From Mesoterricola silvestris (GTDB lineage Bacteria > Acidobacteriota > Holophagae > Holophagales > Holophagaceae): 64,000 nucleotides of DNA. The stretch covers positions 2,232,001 to 2,296,000 of the forward strand of contig NZ_AP027080.1 in NCBI RefSeq assembly GCF_030295405.1. The letters are read 5' to 3'. Both the position numbers and the translations under genes were made by a program. The notes beneath the pieces were generated by a model. It was not told the DNA's origin. It worked only from the letters and a program-made list of their open reading frames with translations, and ran no database searches. Position 1 is the stretch's first letter, and every line of letters begins with the position of its first letter. Shown here one piece after another: positions 35,794 to 44,411 of the stretch.

Positions 35794-37610
35794 AGGCGCT
35801 CGTCATCGCGAAAAGGGAAATGGCCGAGCAGAAGCTGGCGTGGGCCGCGGCCGGCTACGTGGCCCTCGCGGGGCTCGTGGTGCCGTGGATCCGGCCCATG
35901 GGCGATATCCGGGGCATCCTGGGCCCGGGGCTCGACCTGGGCTTCGGGGTGGCCCTGTCGGCGGTGCTGGGCGCCTCCATGGTGCCCGGGGACCTGCAGA
36001 GCGGGAGGATGGGGTTCTACTTCGCCCGGCCCGTGGCGGCGGGCACGGTCCTCCTGGGGCGTTTCCTGGGCGCGTGGCTCCTGGCGGTGGGCGGAGGCCT
36101 GGTGGCGGCGCTGCCCCAGGTCTTGCTGGCGCCCCGGAACACAGTGGCCCTTGCGGTCGTAACGGCGGTCTCCGCCGTGGTCTCCGTCTTCGTGCTGCTG
36201 GGAGCGCACGTGCTGGGCACGATGTTCAGGTCCAGGAGCGCCTGGATCCTGCTGGACCTGGCGGTGCTGGGGGCCTTCGGGGCGTCGATGCACCTGATGA
36301 TCGGGCGCATCGCCGAAGGGGGCGCCTTCCTGGCGCTGCCGTGGTTCCTGGGCGGGGCGGGGCTGCTGGTCCTGGCGGTCCTGGGAGGGGCGGCGCACCT
36401 CCAGGTGACCCTGGGCGGCGCGGATCTGCGGGCCGGGCACCGGGTCCTTTCGCTTTGCATGGCGGCGGGGCTGGGGGCCACGGCCCTGGCCGGGGCGGGC
36501 TTCACGGCCTGGGTCCGGGGAGGCGGGCCCGCCAGCCTCTCGACGTTCCGGGTGGTGGACGCCGCCCCCAGCGGCGACTGGATCGCCCTCGTCGGCGAAG
36601 GGCGGTTCCACCGGCAGGCCTTCCTCCTGGACACCGCCACCGGCGCGGCCGTGGAGGCCGGAACCTGGGGCCGCTTCTCTCCCGACGGACGGCGCTACGT
36701 GGAATTCGACCTGGGCGCGTCCCGGGTGAGGTCCATCGACCTGGGCCAGGCCCCGGCCCGGGTCCTGCCGCCCTGGTCCATCGCCCTTCCGGGACGCAGG
36801 GGCGTGGGCGAGCTCCGCGCCTTGTCCCGGGACGGCCGGATCGCGGTCATCCTCTGCGGGGACTGCCTCACCGTGGCCGATGTGGAGGCCCGCAGGGTGC
36901 TCCACCAGTCCACCGGGAACAAGGACCTGTTCGCAATGCGGTTCGTGTTCCCGTCGGAGACCCTTCTCCGGGCCTACGGCGGGGACCGGGACGGTTCCGT
37001 GGCCATCCGGGAACTGGACCTGGCCACGGGCGCCTGGACGGAACCGGGGCGCATGCCCCCCGGGCCCCGGTTTCCGGACGCCTCGGGCCGGTGGGTCCTG
37101 GTGGGATCCCAGGGCAGGTACGAGGTCTGCGAAGGACGCACGGGGGAGATCCTCCGGCGGGTTCCGGGCGAACCCATGTCCCCGCCGCGCTTCCTGGAGG
37201 ACGGAGGCCTCGCGTGGCTGGAGGAAGGGCCCGGGGGGCATCGGCTGCGCGTTCTGGACCCCTCGGGCGCCGAGGCCTGGTCCCGGACCCTGGAGGGGAC
37301 GGCGGGGATGAACGCCTGGCTTCTGCCGGAACCCGGCTCGGGCCGGATCCTCGTGGGACTTCTGGAGGCCGAAGGGGCCCCGGGCGCGAACCGGGGCCGC
37401 CGGGGGCGGATCCTGGCCGCCGACCCGTCCCGGGGCACCGTGGAAACCGTATCCGCGGAGGCCACCCTCCCCCTGGGCTTCCGTTCCCGGATGCCCATGG
37501 GCGCGCTCGCCGCGCGGCTGCGCGTGGGCAACGGAGGAGGGCTGGCCGTGGCCGGGCCGGACGGATCCCTCCGGAAGGTGATCCCCGGGGCGCGGTGGGC
37601 TAGCGAATGA
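35790..37610 (+). CDS. ABC permease fused to predicted beta-propeller
   Basis: 606 residues. The first 230 contain about six membrane helices (for example AAGYVALAGLVVPWI, AVVTAVSAVVSVFVLLGAHVLGTMF) as in ABC-2 or YtrC-type permeases. From about 245 to 606 there are no membrane helices; instead short repeated strands with WD/YVTN-like phrases (WGRFSPDGRRYVEFDLG, LRALSRDGRIAVILCGD, WLLPEPGSGRILVGLLE) predict a propeller, probably outside the membrane. Such a fusion is unusual. It overlaps the ATPase gene by four bases and converges with the lipoprotein gene, overlapping its 3' end by 11 bases. Confidence 0.8.
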   Translation: MKALVIAKREMAEQKLAWAAAGYVALAGLVVPWIRPMGDIRGILGPGLDLGFGVALSAVLGASMVPGDLQSGRMGFYFARPVAAGTVLLGRFLGAWLLAVGGGLVAALPQVLLAPRNTVALAVVTAVSAVVSVFVLLGAHVLGTMFRSRSAWILLDLAVLGAFGASMHLMIGRIAEGGAFLALPWFLGGAGLLVLAVLGGAAHLQVTLGGADLRAGHRVLSLCMAAGLGATALAGAGFTAWVRGGGPASLSTFRVVDAAPSGDWIALVGEGRFHRQAFLLDTATGAAVEAGTWGRFSPDGRRYVEFDLGASRVRSIDLGQAPARVLPPWSIALPGRRGVGELRALSRDGRIAVILCGDCLTVADVEARRVLHQSTGNKDLFAMRFVFPSETLLRAYGGDRDGSVAIRELDLATGAWTEPGRMPPGPRFPDASGRWVLVGSQGRYEVCEGRTGEILRRVPGEPMSPPRFLEDGGLAWLEEGPGGHRLRVLDPSGAEAWSRTLEGTAGMNAWLLPEPGSGRILVGLLEAEGAPGANRGRRGRILAADPSRGTVETVSAEATLPLGFRSRMPMGALAARLRVGNGGGLAVAGPDGSLRKVIPGARWASE

Positions 37611-38319
37611 TCTTGGCCTCCTCGATGATGACGGGATAGGTGTAGCCGGACCCGAAGTCCTTGCTCAGGCGCACCACGCCCTTGACGGTCACCACTTCGC
37701 CCACCCGGGAGGCGTCCTTGGTGGTCACGGTCACATCGTTGTCCTTGGAGGCGTCGGCGCCGCTGCCGTCCCGCAGGTGGAGCCAGTTGCGGCCCATGAT
37801 GCCCTGGTTGAACTTCACGACCTTGCCCTGGACGGTGACGGTCTTCTCCTTGAGTTCGCCCTTGTGGGCCCAGATCTCGGCGATGGTGCGCGCGTCGGCG
37901 CCGGTGGCCTTGGCCACCTTCTCGTCGGGGCCGGCCGGGGCCGGGGCCGGGGCGGCATGGGGCGCCATGCCCATGGGGGCCGCGCCCTCGGCGCCGGCCA
38001 GGGTGCCCATGAAGATCCGCTCGAAGGTGCGGTGCAGGGAGGGGGACTCGAACTTGTCCATGGTGATGGAGACGTTCACGCCCACGGCGTCCCCCACCTT
38101 CACGGTGGCGGCCGGCACGGCGGCCCACACCTCGCCCTGGGCGGCCTTCATGCGGATGTAGGTGTAGGGCGGGGCGGGGATGGTCTCCAGCACGGTGCCC
38201 TGGAGGACGCCCTTGGCCGCCGGGGCGGAGGCCGTGGGGGCCTGCGGCTTGGATTTCGAGCAGCCCAGGCCGCAGAGGGCGACGGCGCCGGATGTGAGCA
38301 GGGCGGGAAGGATTCGCAT
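37600..38319 (-). CDS. Lipoprotein with OB-fold nucleic-acid-type domain
   Basis: 239 residues, CAGGAG upstream of the ATG. Lipobox GLGCS with Cys near residue 20. The middle holds Pro/Ala-rich low complexity (APHAAPAPAPAGPDEK). The C-terminal 100 residues (KTVTVQGKVVKFNQGIMGRNWLHLRDGSG, then VGEVVTVKGVVRLSKDFGSGYTY) match the OB-fold of secreted DNA-binding-like or cytochrome-associated lipoproteins (tRNA_anti-like). Function unknown; outer- or inner-membrane anchored. Confidence 0.7.
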   Translation of the reverse strand: MRILPALLTSGAVALCGLGCSKSKPQAPTASAPAAKGVLQGTVLETIPAPPYTYIRMKAAQGEVWAAVPAATVKVGDAVGVNVSITMDKFESPSLHRTFERIFMGTLAGAEGAAPMGMAPHAAPAPAPAGPDEKVAKATGADARTIAEIWAHKGELKEKTVTVQGKVVKFNQGIMGRNWLHLRDGSGADASKDNDVTVTTKDASRVGEVVTVKGVVRLSKDFGSGYTYPVIIEEAKIIR

Positions 38320-38453
38320 TTTCGGGGCTCCTGGGGATATCGTTCGCTTTGCGAAGGGACCAGGATACCGCATGGCGCTCAAAGGCGCTTCAGGGGGCCG
38401 GGTTCCGGGGTATGCTGGGGGGCCATCCCAATGCCCGTTGCCTGAGGTGAAGC

Positions 38454-38804
38454 GTGAACATCCTTCTCGTGGACGACGATGACCTCATCCTTGCCTCCGT
38501 TCCCAGCCTCCTGAGCGTGCTGGGCCACCAGGTGGAGTCCGTGGACCGGGGCGCCAAAGCCCTGGCGCTGCTGGAAGCCTCCCCCGAACCGGATCTGGTG
38601 ATCCTGGACGTGACCATGCCCGACATGGGCGGGGTGGAGACGCTGAAGCGCCTGCGGGTGTTCAAGCCCCGGCTGCCGGTGCTGCTGGCCACGGGCAACG
38701 TGGACGCCGCCGTGGAGGAGGCCCTGCAGGGCGATCCCCACACCCGGGTCATCCCCAAGCCGTTCACCCTCGGGCAGATCAGGACCGTGCTGGCGGAAAC
38801 CTAA
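38454..38804 (+). CDS. Stand-alone receiver-domain protein
   Basis: 116 residues from a GTG with GAGGTGA upstream. Complete CheY-like receiver: acidic cluster LVDDDD, phosphoacceptor Asp in LVILDVTMPDMGG, Thr in LLATGN and Lys in IPKPFTLGQ. There is no output domain, so it works by protein contact or as a phosphate sink. It closely resembles the C-terminal receiver of the hybrid kinase at 19766-22396. Followed by the intron-containing repeat. Confidence 0.88.
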   Translation: MNILLVDDDDLILASVPSLLSVLGHQVESVDRGAKALALLEASPEPDLVILDVTMPDMGGVETLKRLRVFKPRLPVLLATGNVDAAVEEALQGDPHTRVIPKPFTLGQIRTVLAET

Positions 38805-38812
38805 GGTGTGCC

Positions 38813-38900
38813 GGCAAACGCTGGCTGCCTTGAAACCGTGATGACGCGGCTGTTGCAGGTTGAGGGGATCCCCGTTCATCCCATCCATCGGCGTTCATCC
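38813..38900 (+). repeat. Intron-hosting repeat, 5' part of interrupted copy
   Basis: 88 bases matching 26634-26727, ending TTCATCC at the group II intron boundary. It continues after the intron at 40810. Confidence 0.85.
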
Positions 38901-39465
38901 GTGCGCCACGAAAGGCGCTTCATCTCCCAGGAGGTCCAAATAAAACAACCTGAGAGATAGCAGCTGTGCTGCATGAGAGATGGGGGTAGGCCCCCCGGGG
39001 TCGGGCTGCAGGGCCAGATCCCAAACCACCGGGCGCTGCGTGGGGGTGACACCCCAGGTGGTGAGCGGACCCGGAAAAGGCGGGGGAACCCCCGTCAGGT
39101 AGGGACAGGGAAGGCGAACAAAAGTGAACCGCTGATGAGGCGTCGAAAGAGATCAAAAGCCATCGAAACCAGGCTCCGGATGAAGTCCTGGGACCAAGCC
39201 CGGAAGGGACCTGCTTACGGTCCGGGCGGTGGCCGGCGTAGAAGCGGCGCGAGCCCTGTCCAGGCTCTTGTGTGGAACGTGGGAACCGAGCGTCCCGATG
39301 CCAAGGGAGAAGTCCGAGGGGTAGTCCCCCGTAGGGCGAGAGTACCGAAGCGGGGCGCCGGGGCGGACCGGTCCGTAGTAGCGACGATGCCCGGTAATGC
39401 GGGTGGAGCCAAGGGACCGGCCTGTCCGGCTTCAAATGCGGGTCAACCCTCCGGGGGAAGAGCAC

Positions 39466-40746
39466 GTGTCTGAAGCGAAGCCTTACAGCATTTCCAGGGA
39501 ACAGGTCGCCGAGGCATGGCGTCTGGTCCGGGCCAACCGGGGAGCAGGGGGCGTGGATGGAGAAACCCTGTCGATGTTTGACAAGGATCTGGAGGGCAAC
39601 CTCTACAAGATCTGGAATCGGATGTCGTCGGGCAGCTACTTCCCGCCGCCGGTGAAGCGGGTGGAGATTCCCAAAAAGGACGGCCGGACGAGACCCTTGG
39701 GCATTCCGACCGTGGCGGACCGAGTGGCCCAGATGGTAGCCAAGCAGGTATTGGAGCCTTTGGTGGAACCCATGTTCCACGAGGACTCCTACGGCTATCG
39801 GCCGGGTCGTTCGGCACTGGATGCCGTAGCAAAGGCAAGGGAGCGCTGCTGGCGCCTGGACTGGGTCATCGATCTGGATATCAAAGGATTCTTTGATAAC
39901 CTGCCGCATGACCTGATCCTCAAGGCGGTTCGGCACCATACCGAGTCGGATTCGGCCCTGAAGTGGATCCCCCTGTACGTGGAACGGTGGCTCAAGGCCC
40001 CGGCCCAACGGGAGGACGGAACCCTGCAGGAACGGACGGCGGGAACGCCGCAGGGCGGGGTGATCAGCCCATTGCTGGCCAACCTGTTCATGCACTATGC
40101 GTTCGATGCCTGGATGGGGCGGGTCTTTCCGAACGTCCCGTTCGAGCGGTATGCCGACGATGCGGTGATCCATTGCGTGAGCCTGGCCCAGGCCAAATAC
40201 GTCCTGGAAGGGGTGCGCAGGCGATTGAAGGACAAGGGGCTGGAACTCCACCCGGAGAAAACGAAGATCGTCTACTGTAAGGACGATTCGCGCCCGGGGG
40301 ACCATGACCACACGGCCTTCGACTTCCTGAGCTACACCTTTCGGGGGCGGTCGGTGAAGACCCGGGACGGAAAGCTCTTTGTGGGCTTCAATCCGGCCAT
40401 GAGCGACAAGGCGAAGAAGGCCGCTCGGGAAGCCATCCGGGAGTGGAAACTGACGACGAAGATGAACACCAAGACCCTGAGCGAGCTTGCCTCGTTCATC
40501 AATCCCATCGTCAGGGGATGGGTCAACTACTATGGGCGGTTCCACCGCTCGGAGTGCCTGGAACTTCTCGACTACCTGAATCTGGTCCTGGCCCGCTGGG
40601 CCAAACGGAAATACAAGCGGTTCCACCGGGACTGGACGGCAGCCTTTCGTTGGTTGGGCGACATTGCCCACCAGCGGCAAGAAGGGCTGTTCTACCACTG
40701 GACCCTGGGAATACGACCTGGAGGCTGGGCAGGACGAGCCGGATGA
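39466..40746 (+). CDS. ltrA: Group II intron-encoded reverse transcriptase/maturase
   Basis: 426 residues from a GTG with GGAAG five bases upstream; an ATG 30 bases earlier is possible. RT core with RPLGIPTVADRVAQ, the palm motif YADD in FERYADDAVIH, and the maturase (GIIM, about 300-400) region WVNYYGRFHRSECLELLDYLN near the C terminus. N terminus SEAKPYSISREQVAEAWRLV is typical of this RT family. It splices the intron RNA and reverse-transcribes it at a new target. No HNH endonuclease domain is visible. The last codons overlap domain V. Confidence 0.95.
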   Translation: MSEAKPYSISREQVAEAWRLVRANRGAGGVDGETLSMFDKDLEGNLYKIWNRMSSGSYFPPPVKRVEIPKKDGRTRPLGIPTVADRVAQMVAKQVLEPLVEPMFHEDSYGYRPGRSALDAVAKARERCWRLDWVIDLDIKGFFDNLPHDLILKAVRHHTESDSALKWIPLYVERWLKAPAQREDGTLQERTAGTPQGGVISPLLANLFMHYAFDAWMGRVFPNVPFERYADDAVIHCVSLAQAKYVLEGVRRRLKDKGLELHPEKTKIVYCKDDSRPGDHDHTAFDFLSYTFRGRSVKTRDGKLFVGFNPAMSDKAKKAAREAIREWKLTTKMNTKTLSELASFINPIVRGWVNYYGRFHRSECLELLDYLNLVLARWAKRKYKRFHRDWTAAFRWLGDIAHQRQEGLFYHWTLGIRPGGWAGRAG

Positions 40747-40770
40747 GGTGAGAGTCTCACGTCCGGATCC
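40736..40770 (+). ncRNA. Group II intron domain V catalytic hairpin
   Basis: The 35-base stretch beginning GAGCCGGATGAGGTGAGA folds into the standard domain V: GAGCCGGATGAGGTG pairs with the complementary 3' half through a GAGA tetraloop-like turn. The following G-rich/C-rich pairing (about 40771-40809) is domain VI with the branch-point A. Confidence 0.85.
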
Positions 40771-40809
40771 GTGAGGGCGCGGGGGGGCAGTTCCCCCGCG
40801 CTACTCGAC

Positions 40810-40969
40810 CTGTTTCCGCAGGGCTGACGCAGAGGTGGGTCGGAGCGCATGTCACTCGACGTCCCCGACCCAAAGGTGGCGCCAAATCCCAGCGAAGTTC
40901 AAAAGGGGATGAACCGGATCCAGGGGAAAGAGCAGGATAAAGAACGTCAGGTCAAAGCTTGAGCCAGAT
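40810..40969 (+). repeat. Intron-hosting repeat, 3' part of interrupted copy
   Basis: 160 bases beginning CTGTTTCCGCAGGG, continuing the copy at 38813-38900; matches 26728-26886. Confidence 0.85.
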
Positions 40970-40994
40970 CCTAGGGATCGCCGACACGCTCTGG

Positions 40995-41333
40995 TCAGTG
41001 CCCGCAGCCGCAGCCCTCGTCGCCGCCGCAGCAGGAGCCCGCGGCCTCCTCCCCGGCGCAGTCGCATTCGCCCCCGCAGCAGCCGCCCTCGGGCTCGGCG
41101 CCGCCGGTGAGGTAGGCCTCGGCCATCTCCACCAGATTGCGGTGGGGGGCCATCTTCACCTGGAGGGCGATATTGACGGCCTGGATGCGGTCCTCCCGGG
41201 GGATGCCCAGCTTGTGGAGGCGGAAATTGTGGCGCTGGAAGGCCTCTTCATTGTTGGCGGCCATGGCGGCGCCCAGGGCGATGAGCTCGGCGACGGATTC
41301 GGTGACGAGGGAGGCTTCGGATTCGGGTCTCAC
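40995..41333 (-). CDS. CMD-like protein without the active-site cysteines, with Cys-rich tail
   Basis: 112 residues from a GTG with CAGGAG six bases upstream. Residues about 10-75 (SVAELIALGAAMAANNEEAFQRHNFRLHKLGI) resemble carboxymuconolactone decarboxylase/AhpD-like proteins. The usual CxxC before the conserved His reads NNEEAF, so the redox pair is missing. The last 33 residues are a Gly/Cys-rich tail with about nine Cys and a final CGCGH, likely binding metal. Function unknown; perhaps metal binding or storage. Confidence 0.65.
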   Translation of the reverse strand: MRPESEASLVTESVAELIALGAAMAANNEEAFQRHNFRLHKLGIPREDRIQAVNIALQVKMAPHRNLVEMAEAYLTGGAEPEGGCCGGECDCAGEEAAGSCCGGDEGCGCGH

Positions 41334-41453
41334 GGGGGCTCCTGGCGGGTCGGCCGTGGGGCGGCCTTTCCCTGATCTTGAGGGAAGAGGGGGCCGCTGG
41401 CTACCTCCCGGCGGGAAAATGCGCAGGCGGTCACACCCGGCTAGAATCGGGGC

Positions 41454-41855
41454 ATGGCCAACGCCCCGGCACCCCCGGATCTGCTGTTCTATGACGGGCG
41501 CTGCGGGTTGTGCCACGGCCTGGTCCGCTTCCTGGCCCTGCGCGAGGGGACCTGCCGCTTCGCGCCGCTGGGGGGAGCGGCCTTCCGGGAGGCCTTTCCG
41601 GGGGCCCGGGCGCCCGAAACCCTGGTGGTCCTCCACGGGGAGCGGATCCTGGTGCGGTCCGAAGCGGTGCTCCACCTGCTGCGCGGGCTGGGGGGAGGCT
41701 GGGCCTGCCTGGCGTTCCTGGCCCGCGGGGTGCCCCGGCGGTTCAGGGATGGGGCCTATGACCTGGTTGCCCGCCTGCGGATTCGTCTTTTCGGGCGGCC
41801 CGGTTCCCCCTGCCCCCGGGTACCGCCCTCCGCCCGGGCGCGATTCCTCCCCTGA
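41454..41855 (+). CDS. DCC-family thiol-disulfide oxidoreductase-like protein (DUF393)
   Basis: 133 residues. The family motif DGRCGLCHG (DxxCxxC) is near the N terminus (about residues 14-22), followed by the usual FAPLGGAAF and a helical C-terminal half. Proteins of this family (PF04134) have a thioredoxin-like pattern; their substrate is not known. Cytoplasmic. Upstream is the Cys-rich CMD-like gene on the other strand, and a secreted protein gene follows 51 bases downstream. Confidence 0.85.
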   Translation: MANAPAPPDLLFYDGRCGLCHGLVRFLALREGTCRFAPLGGAAFREAFPGARAPETLVVLHGERILVRSEAVLHLLRGLGGGWACLAFLARGVPRRFRDGAYDLVARLRIRLFGRPGSPCPRVPPSARARFLP

Positions 41856-41906
41856 AGGGGCGGCCCGGCGGCTTTTCTGGCACTATGGAAGGCGATACGG
41901 GTTTCC

Positions 41907-42608
41907 ATGCTTTTCCCCATGCTCCTTGCCATGCTCCTCAGCGGGTCGCCCCAGGCGGCGGATGGCCCGTCCCTGGACACGGCGGCCGTGCTCCAGCAGT
42001 TCCCCCTCCATAAGGGAGCCTACTGGACCTACGTGGGCGAGGCGGAATGGACGACCCCGGTCACCCAGAAGGTGCGGGGGGGGCGGGTCCGCAACGTGAT
42101 GGAAGTGCTGCAGTTCATTCCGGGAGAAGGGGGCTTCGCGGCGGTGGTGCGGGGGTTTCCCATGGATCTGGCCTGGTACGAACCGGGCAAGGGCAACTCC
42201 TTCTCGGTGATCATCTGCAAGAAGGGCCGGCTCTTCCAGGAATCCAGCCGCAGCCTGAAAGGGGCCACGGCCAAGGCCCACCAGCTCCTCGCCGACCGGG
42301 CCTACCCCCCTCCCGGGGAGGAACCCTTCCTGGACCTGCCCCTGAGGGCCGGAAAGACCTGGGCGAGGACCACCGACCGGGACGACGGCATGTACTGCTG
42401 GGTGGTGGAAGGCAGCGAGCCGCGGCCGTTCTCGGCGCCGGGGGTGGCCCGGGGGGCCGCCTTCCCCGCCTTCACGGCCCACTTCCGCACCAATCCGGAC
42501 CAGCAGACGGTGGAGTTCGCGCCGGGAATCGGCATCACGGGCTTCACCTACGAGCACCACGGGGCGGTGGCCCGTACGCGTGTTCGCTTGATTGCCCACC
42601 GGCCCTGA
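41907..42608 (+). CDS. Secreted hypothetical protein
   Basis: 233 residues with a short signal peptide (about 1-18, ending PQAAD). Beta-rich body with many aromatic residues (YWTYVGEAEW, AYPPPGEEPFLDLPL, MYCWVVEG). No family recognised. Its stop lies 12 bases before the terminal inverted repeat of the element at 42620. Confidence 0.55.
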   Translation: MLFPMLLAMLLSGSPQAADGPSLDTAAVLQQFPLHKGAYWTYVGEAEWTTPVTQKVRGGRVRNVMEVLQFIPGEGGFAAVVRGFPMDLAWYEPGKGNSFSVIICKKGRLFQESSRSLKGATAKAHQLLADRAYPPPGEEPFLDLPLRAGKTWARTTDRDDGMYCWVVEGSEPRPFSAPGVARGAAFPAFTAHFRTNPDQQTVEFAPGIGITGFTYEHHGAVARTRVRLIAHRP

Positions 42609-42619
42609 ACCAGGAGCCC

Positions 42620-43021
42620 GGCTACGTAATCGCACGTGTCCCGGACGTTCGCCCCGGTTCGTTGCTGCGGGCCAAGCCCGCAGCAACGGAGTGCTCTCAT
42701 CCCATGGTTGGGCCTGTGTTTTCACCTATTAGCCCCGACCCACCTCAGGGCCTCTCTTCGAGTGCTGCGAGGAGGGCATTCAGCGTCGGCGCGCACCGGC
42801 ACCGAGCGGGCCATCGCGAAGCAAACCCACAAACTCATGGGAGCCGCTCACCTGGCCTGGGCCTTCCAGGAGAGCCATTTCCTTCCGCATTCCCTTCTGC
42901 TCAACGAAGTGAGTTGGGCGTAGCACAGCCCCAACGTCTCTTCCGCATCCCCCGTCATCGCCGGCTAGGCCGGCGATGACGAAACAGGGCGAAAGCCCGG
43001 GACACGTACGATTGCGTAGCC
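42620..43021 (+). repeat. Hairpin repeat family, complete copy C with terminal inverted repeats
   Basis: 402 bases with terminal inverted repeats: GGCTACGTAATCGCACGTGT at the left end and its near-complement at the right end (43002-43021), extending inwards to about 36 bases. Inside: stem CGTTGCTGCGGGC (42660-42672) with 42676-42688, and a second perfect 13-base stem at 42953-42965 with 42969-42981. No reading frame for a transposase. It fills the gap between two convergent genes and looks like a MITE or a bidirectional structured element. Confidence 0.8.
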
Positions 43022-43027
43022 AGGCTC

Positions 43028-43336
43028 CTAGTCGCCGGTCTCCCGGAAGCGCTCCATGGCTTCCATCATGCGGGGGAACCCGGCGGTGGGGGCGATGAGG
43101 AGGATGGCGTGCTCGATCTCCTCCCCCGTGCAGCCCGCGGCCCGGGCCTTGGCCATGTGGGTGATCTGGGCCTTGGCGAGGCCCTGGGAGGCGGAGACGG
43201 CGAGCTTGATGAGCCAGCGGGTGCGCTCGTCCAGGGGGCCCCCCTGCTCGTGGACGGCCCTGCCGTAGCGTTCGTAGGCCTCGTAGATCTCCGGGTGTTT
43301 GGCGATCATGGCGTCCAGGTTCTCGCGGATCTTCAT
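43028..43336 (-). CDS. Carboxymuconolactone decarboxylase family protein
   Basis: 102 residues from the ATG at 43336 with GGAGG five bases upstream. CMD/AhpD-like fold (PF02627): LDERTRWLIKLAVSASQGLAKAQITHMAKARAAG, with the helix holding the family His (THMAKA). The CxxC of AhpD is absent here too, as in many CMD-type (non-peroxidase) members. It lies 19 bases downstream of the WYL regulator on the same strand. Confidence 0.82.
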   Translation of the reverse strand: MKIRENLDAMIAKHPEIYEAYERYGRAVHEQGGPLDERTRWLIKLAVSASQGLAKAQITHMAKARAAGCTGEEIEHAILLIAPTAGFPRMMEAMERFRETGD

Positions 43337-43355
43337 GGCGACCTCCGGCGCCACG

Positions 43356-44411
43356 TTACGCCCCTTCCGGGGATCCGTCGACCCGTTCGTACGCGGCCAC
43401 GGCCTTCCGGAACTGGGCGAGGACCTCCTCGCGCAGGAACGCGGGCTCCAGGATCTCCGCCGCGGCGCCGAACTGCATGAGCCACCGGGCCGCCCCGTTG
43501 GGGTGGGTGGCCCGGAAGGCCACGCGCACCGATTCACCGTCCCCGCCCGGGAAGGTCTCGAAGTCCGGCAGGGCGGGGGGGGCTTCCCGGAAGGCCTGGA
43601 TCCAGTGGGCGCCGCGCACGAGGGCCTCCACCCGGAAGGGGGCGCCGGCGCTGGTCCAGCCCCCGATCTGGTACCGGGCCGTCCGAGCCATGAGCTCCTC
43701 CGGGAAGCTCCCGGTGCGCGACAGGACCTTCACGCTCACGATGCGGTTCTGGCGCAGGTGCTTGGGCAGGCCCTTGGCGGGGTCCCACACCAGGAGGAAG
43801 GTGCCGCCTGAGAAGAGATCGTGGGTGAGGGCGTAGGGCACGACGTGGTGCAGGGTGGCCGCGGGGGCCCCGGCGGCCTGGTAGACCACCTCCGTCTCCT
43901 TCCGGCCCTCCAGGGCCCTGAGGAGGGGCTCGAGGATATCGGGGGCCTCGATGGGGTCGTCGGCGCCGCCCTGGACGTGGATGGCCTTCTTGAGGTTCTC
44001 GAAGAGGCGGCGGTCCCGGGTGGACATGCGCTCGCTGGCGAAGGCTTCCAGGGCCTCCAACTGGTCCTGCCAGAGGAGGGTGCCGCACTGGGCCAGGGAG
44101 AGCCCCGCGACGCGCAGGGCCATGCGGGCTTCGCTGGACACGTGCTCGTCCCAGGTGGGGCCCTTGCGCAGGACGAAGTGGATGACCGCGGGGCTGCCCC
44201 GGCGGTGGCGGTCGAACTGGGCGCCCTGGGCCTCCAGCACGCCGATGGCGCGGTCCACGGTGCGCAGGTTCAGGCCGCCCATGCGGAGCCGGAGCTTCTC
44301 GCGGCTGATGCCCTCGGCGCCGGCCTCCCGGAGCAGCAGGAGGGCCTCCCGGAGCCGGTCGGAGCCCACCAGCCCCTGGGTCTGGATCGCGCCGGGCCGG
44401 GCGGGGCTCAT
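43356..44411 (-). CDS. WYL-domain transcriptional regulator
   Basis: 351 residues. N-terminal winged helix (about 15-70) with EGISREKLRLRMGGLNLRTVDRAIGVLEAQG, then a WYL region (about 145-235, for example VVPYALTHDLFSGGTFLLVWDPAKG with the usual Tyr/Leu pattern and RQNRIVSVKVL) and a C-terminal WCX-like part. WYL proteins sense nucleic acid or nucleotide ligands and often control phage-defence operons. Its ATG overlaps the stop of the upstream helicase gene (ATGA), so both are made together. Confidence 0.85.
   Translation of the reverse strand: MSPARPGAIQTQGLVGSDRLREALLLLREAGAEGISREKLRLRMGGLNLRTVDRAIGVLEAQGAQFDRHRRGSPAVIHFVLRKGPTWDEHVSSEARMALRVAGLSLAQCGTLLWQDQLEALEAFASERMSTRDRRLFENLKKAIHVQGGADDPIEAPDILEPLLRALEGRKETEVVYQAAGAPAATLHHVVPYALTHDLFSGGTFLLVWDPAKGLPKHLRQNRIVSVKVLSRTGSFPEELMARTARYQIGGWTSAGAPFRVEALVRGAHWIQAFREAPPALPDFETFPGGDGESVRVAFRATHPNGAARWLMQFGAAAEILEPAFLREEVLAQFRKAVAAYERVDGSPEGA

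Larger units (their letters stand above)
38901..40809 (+). mobile_element. Complete group II intron with reverse transcriptase/maturase
   Basis: 1909 bases. The 5' end is GTGCG, the group II consensus, and the 3' end is GAC. Ends were fixed by comparing the interrupted repeat with its intact copy at 26634-26886: exon 1 ends TTCATCC and exon 2 starts CTGTTTCC. Domain V is at 40736-40770 and domain VI follows with a bulged A near 40803. A candidate EBS1, GGATGA at 39178-39183, pairs with TCATCC at the end of exon 1. The maturase is in domain IV, intact and in frame, so the intron may be active. Confidence 0.93.

Noticed and set aside
38901-40809. Class C intron targeting a terminator
   Set aside because: The insertion point is not behind a terminator hairpin with a T-run; it lies in the middle of a repeat.
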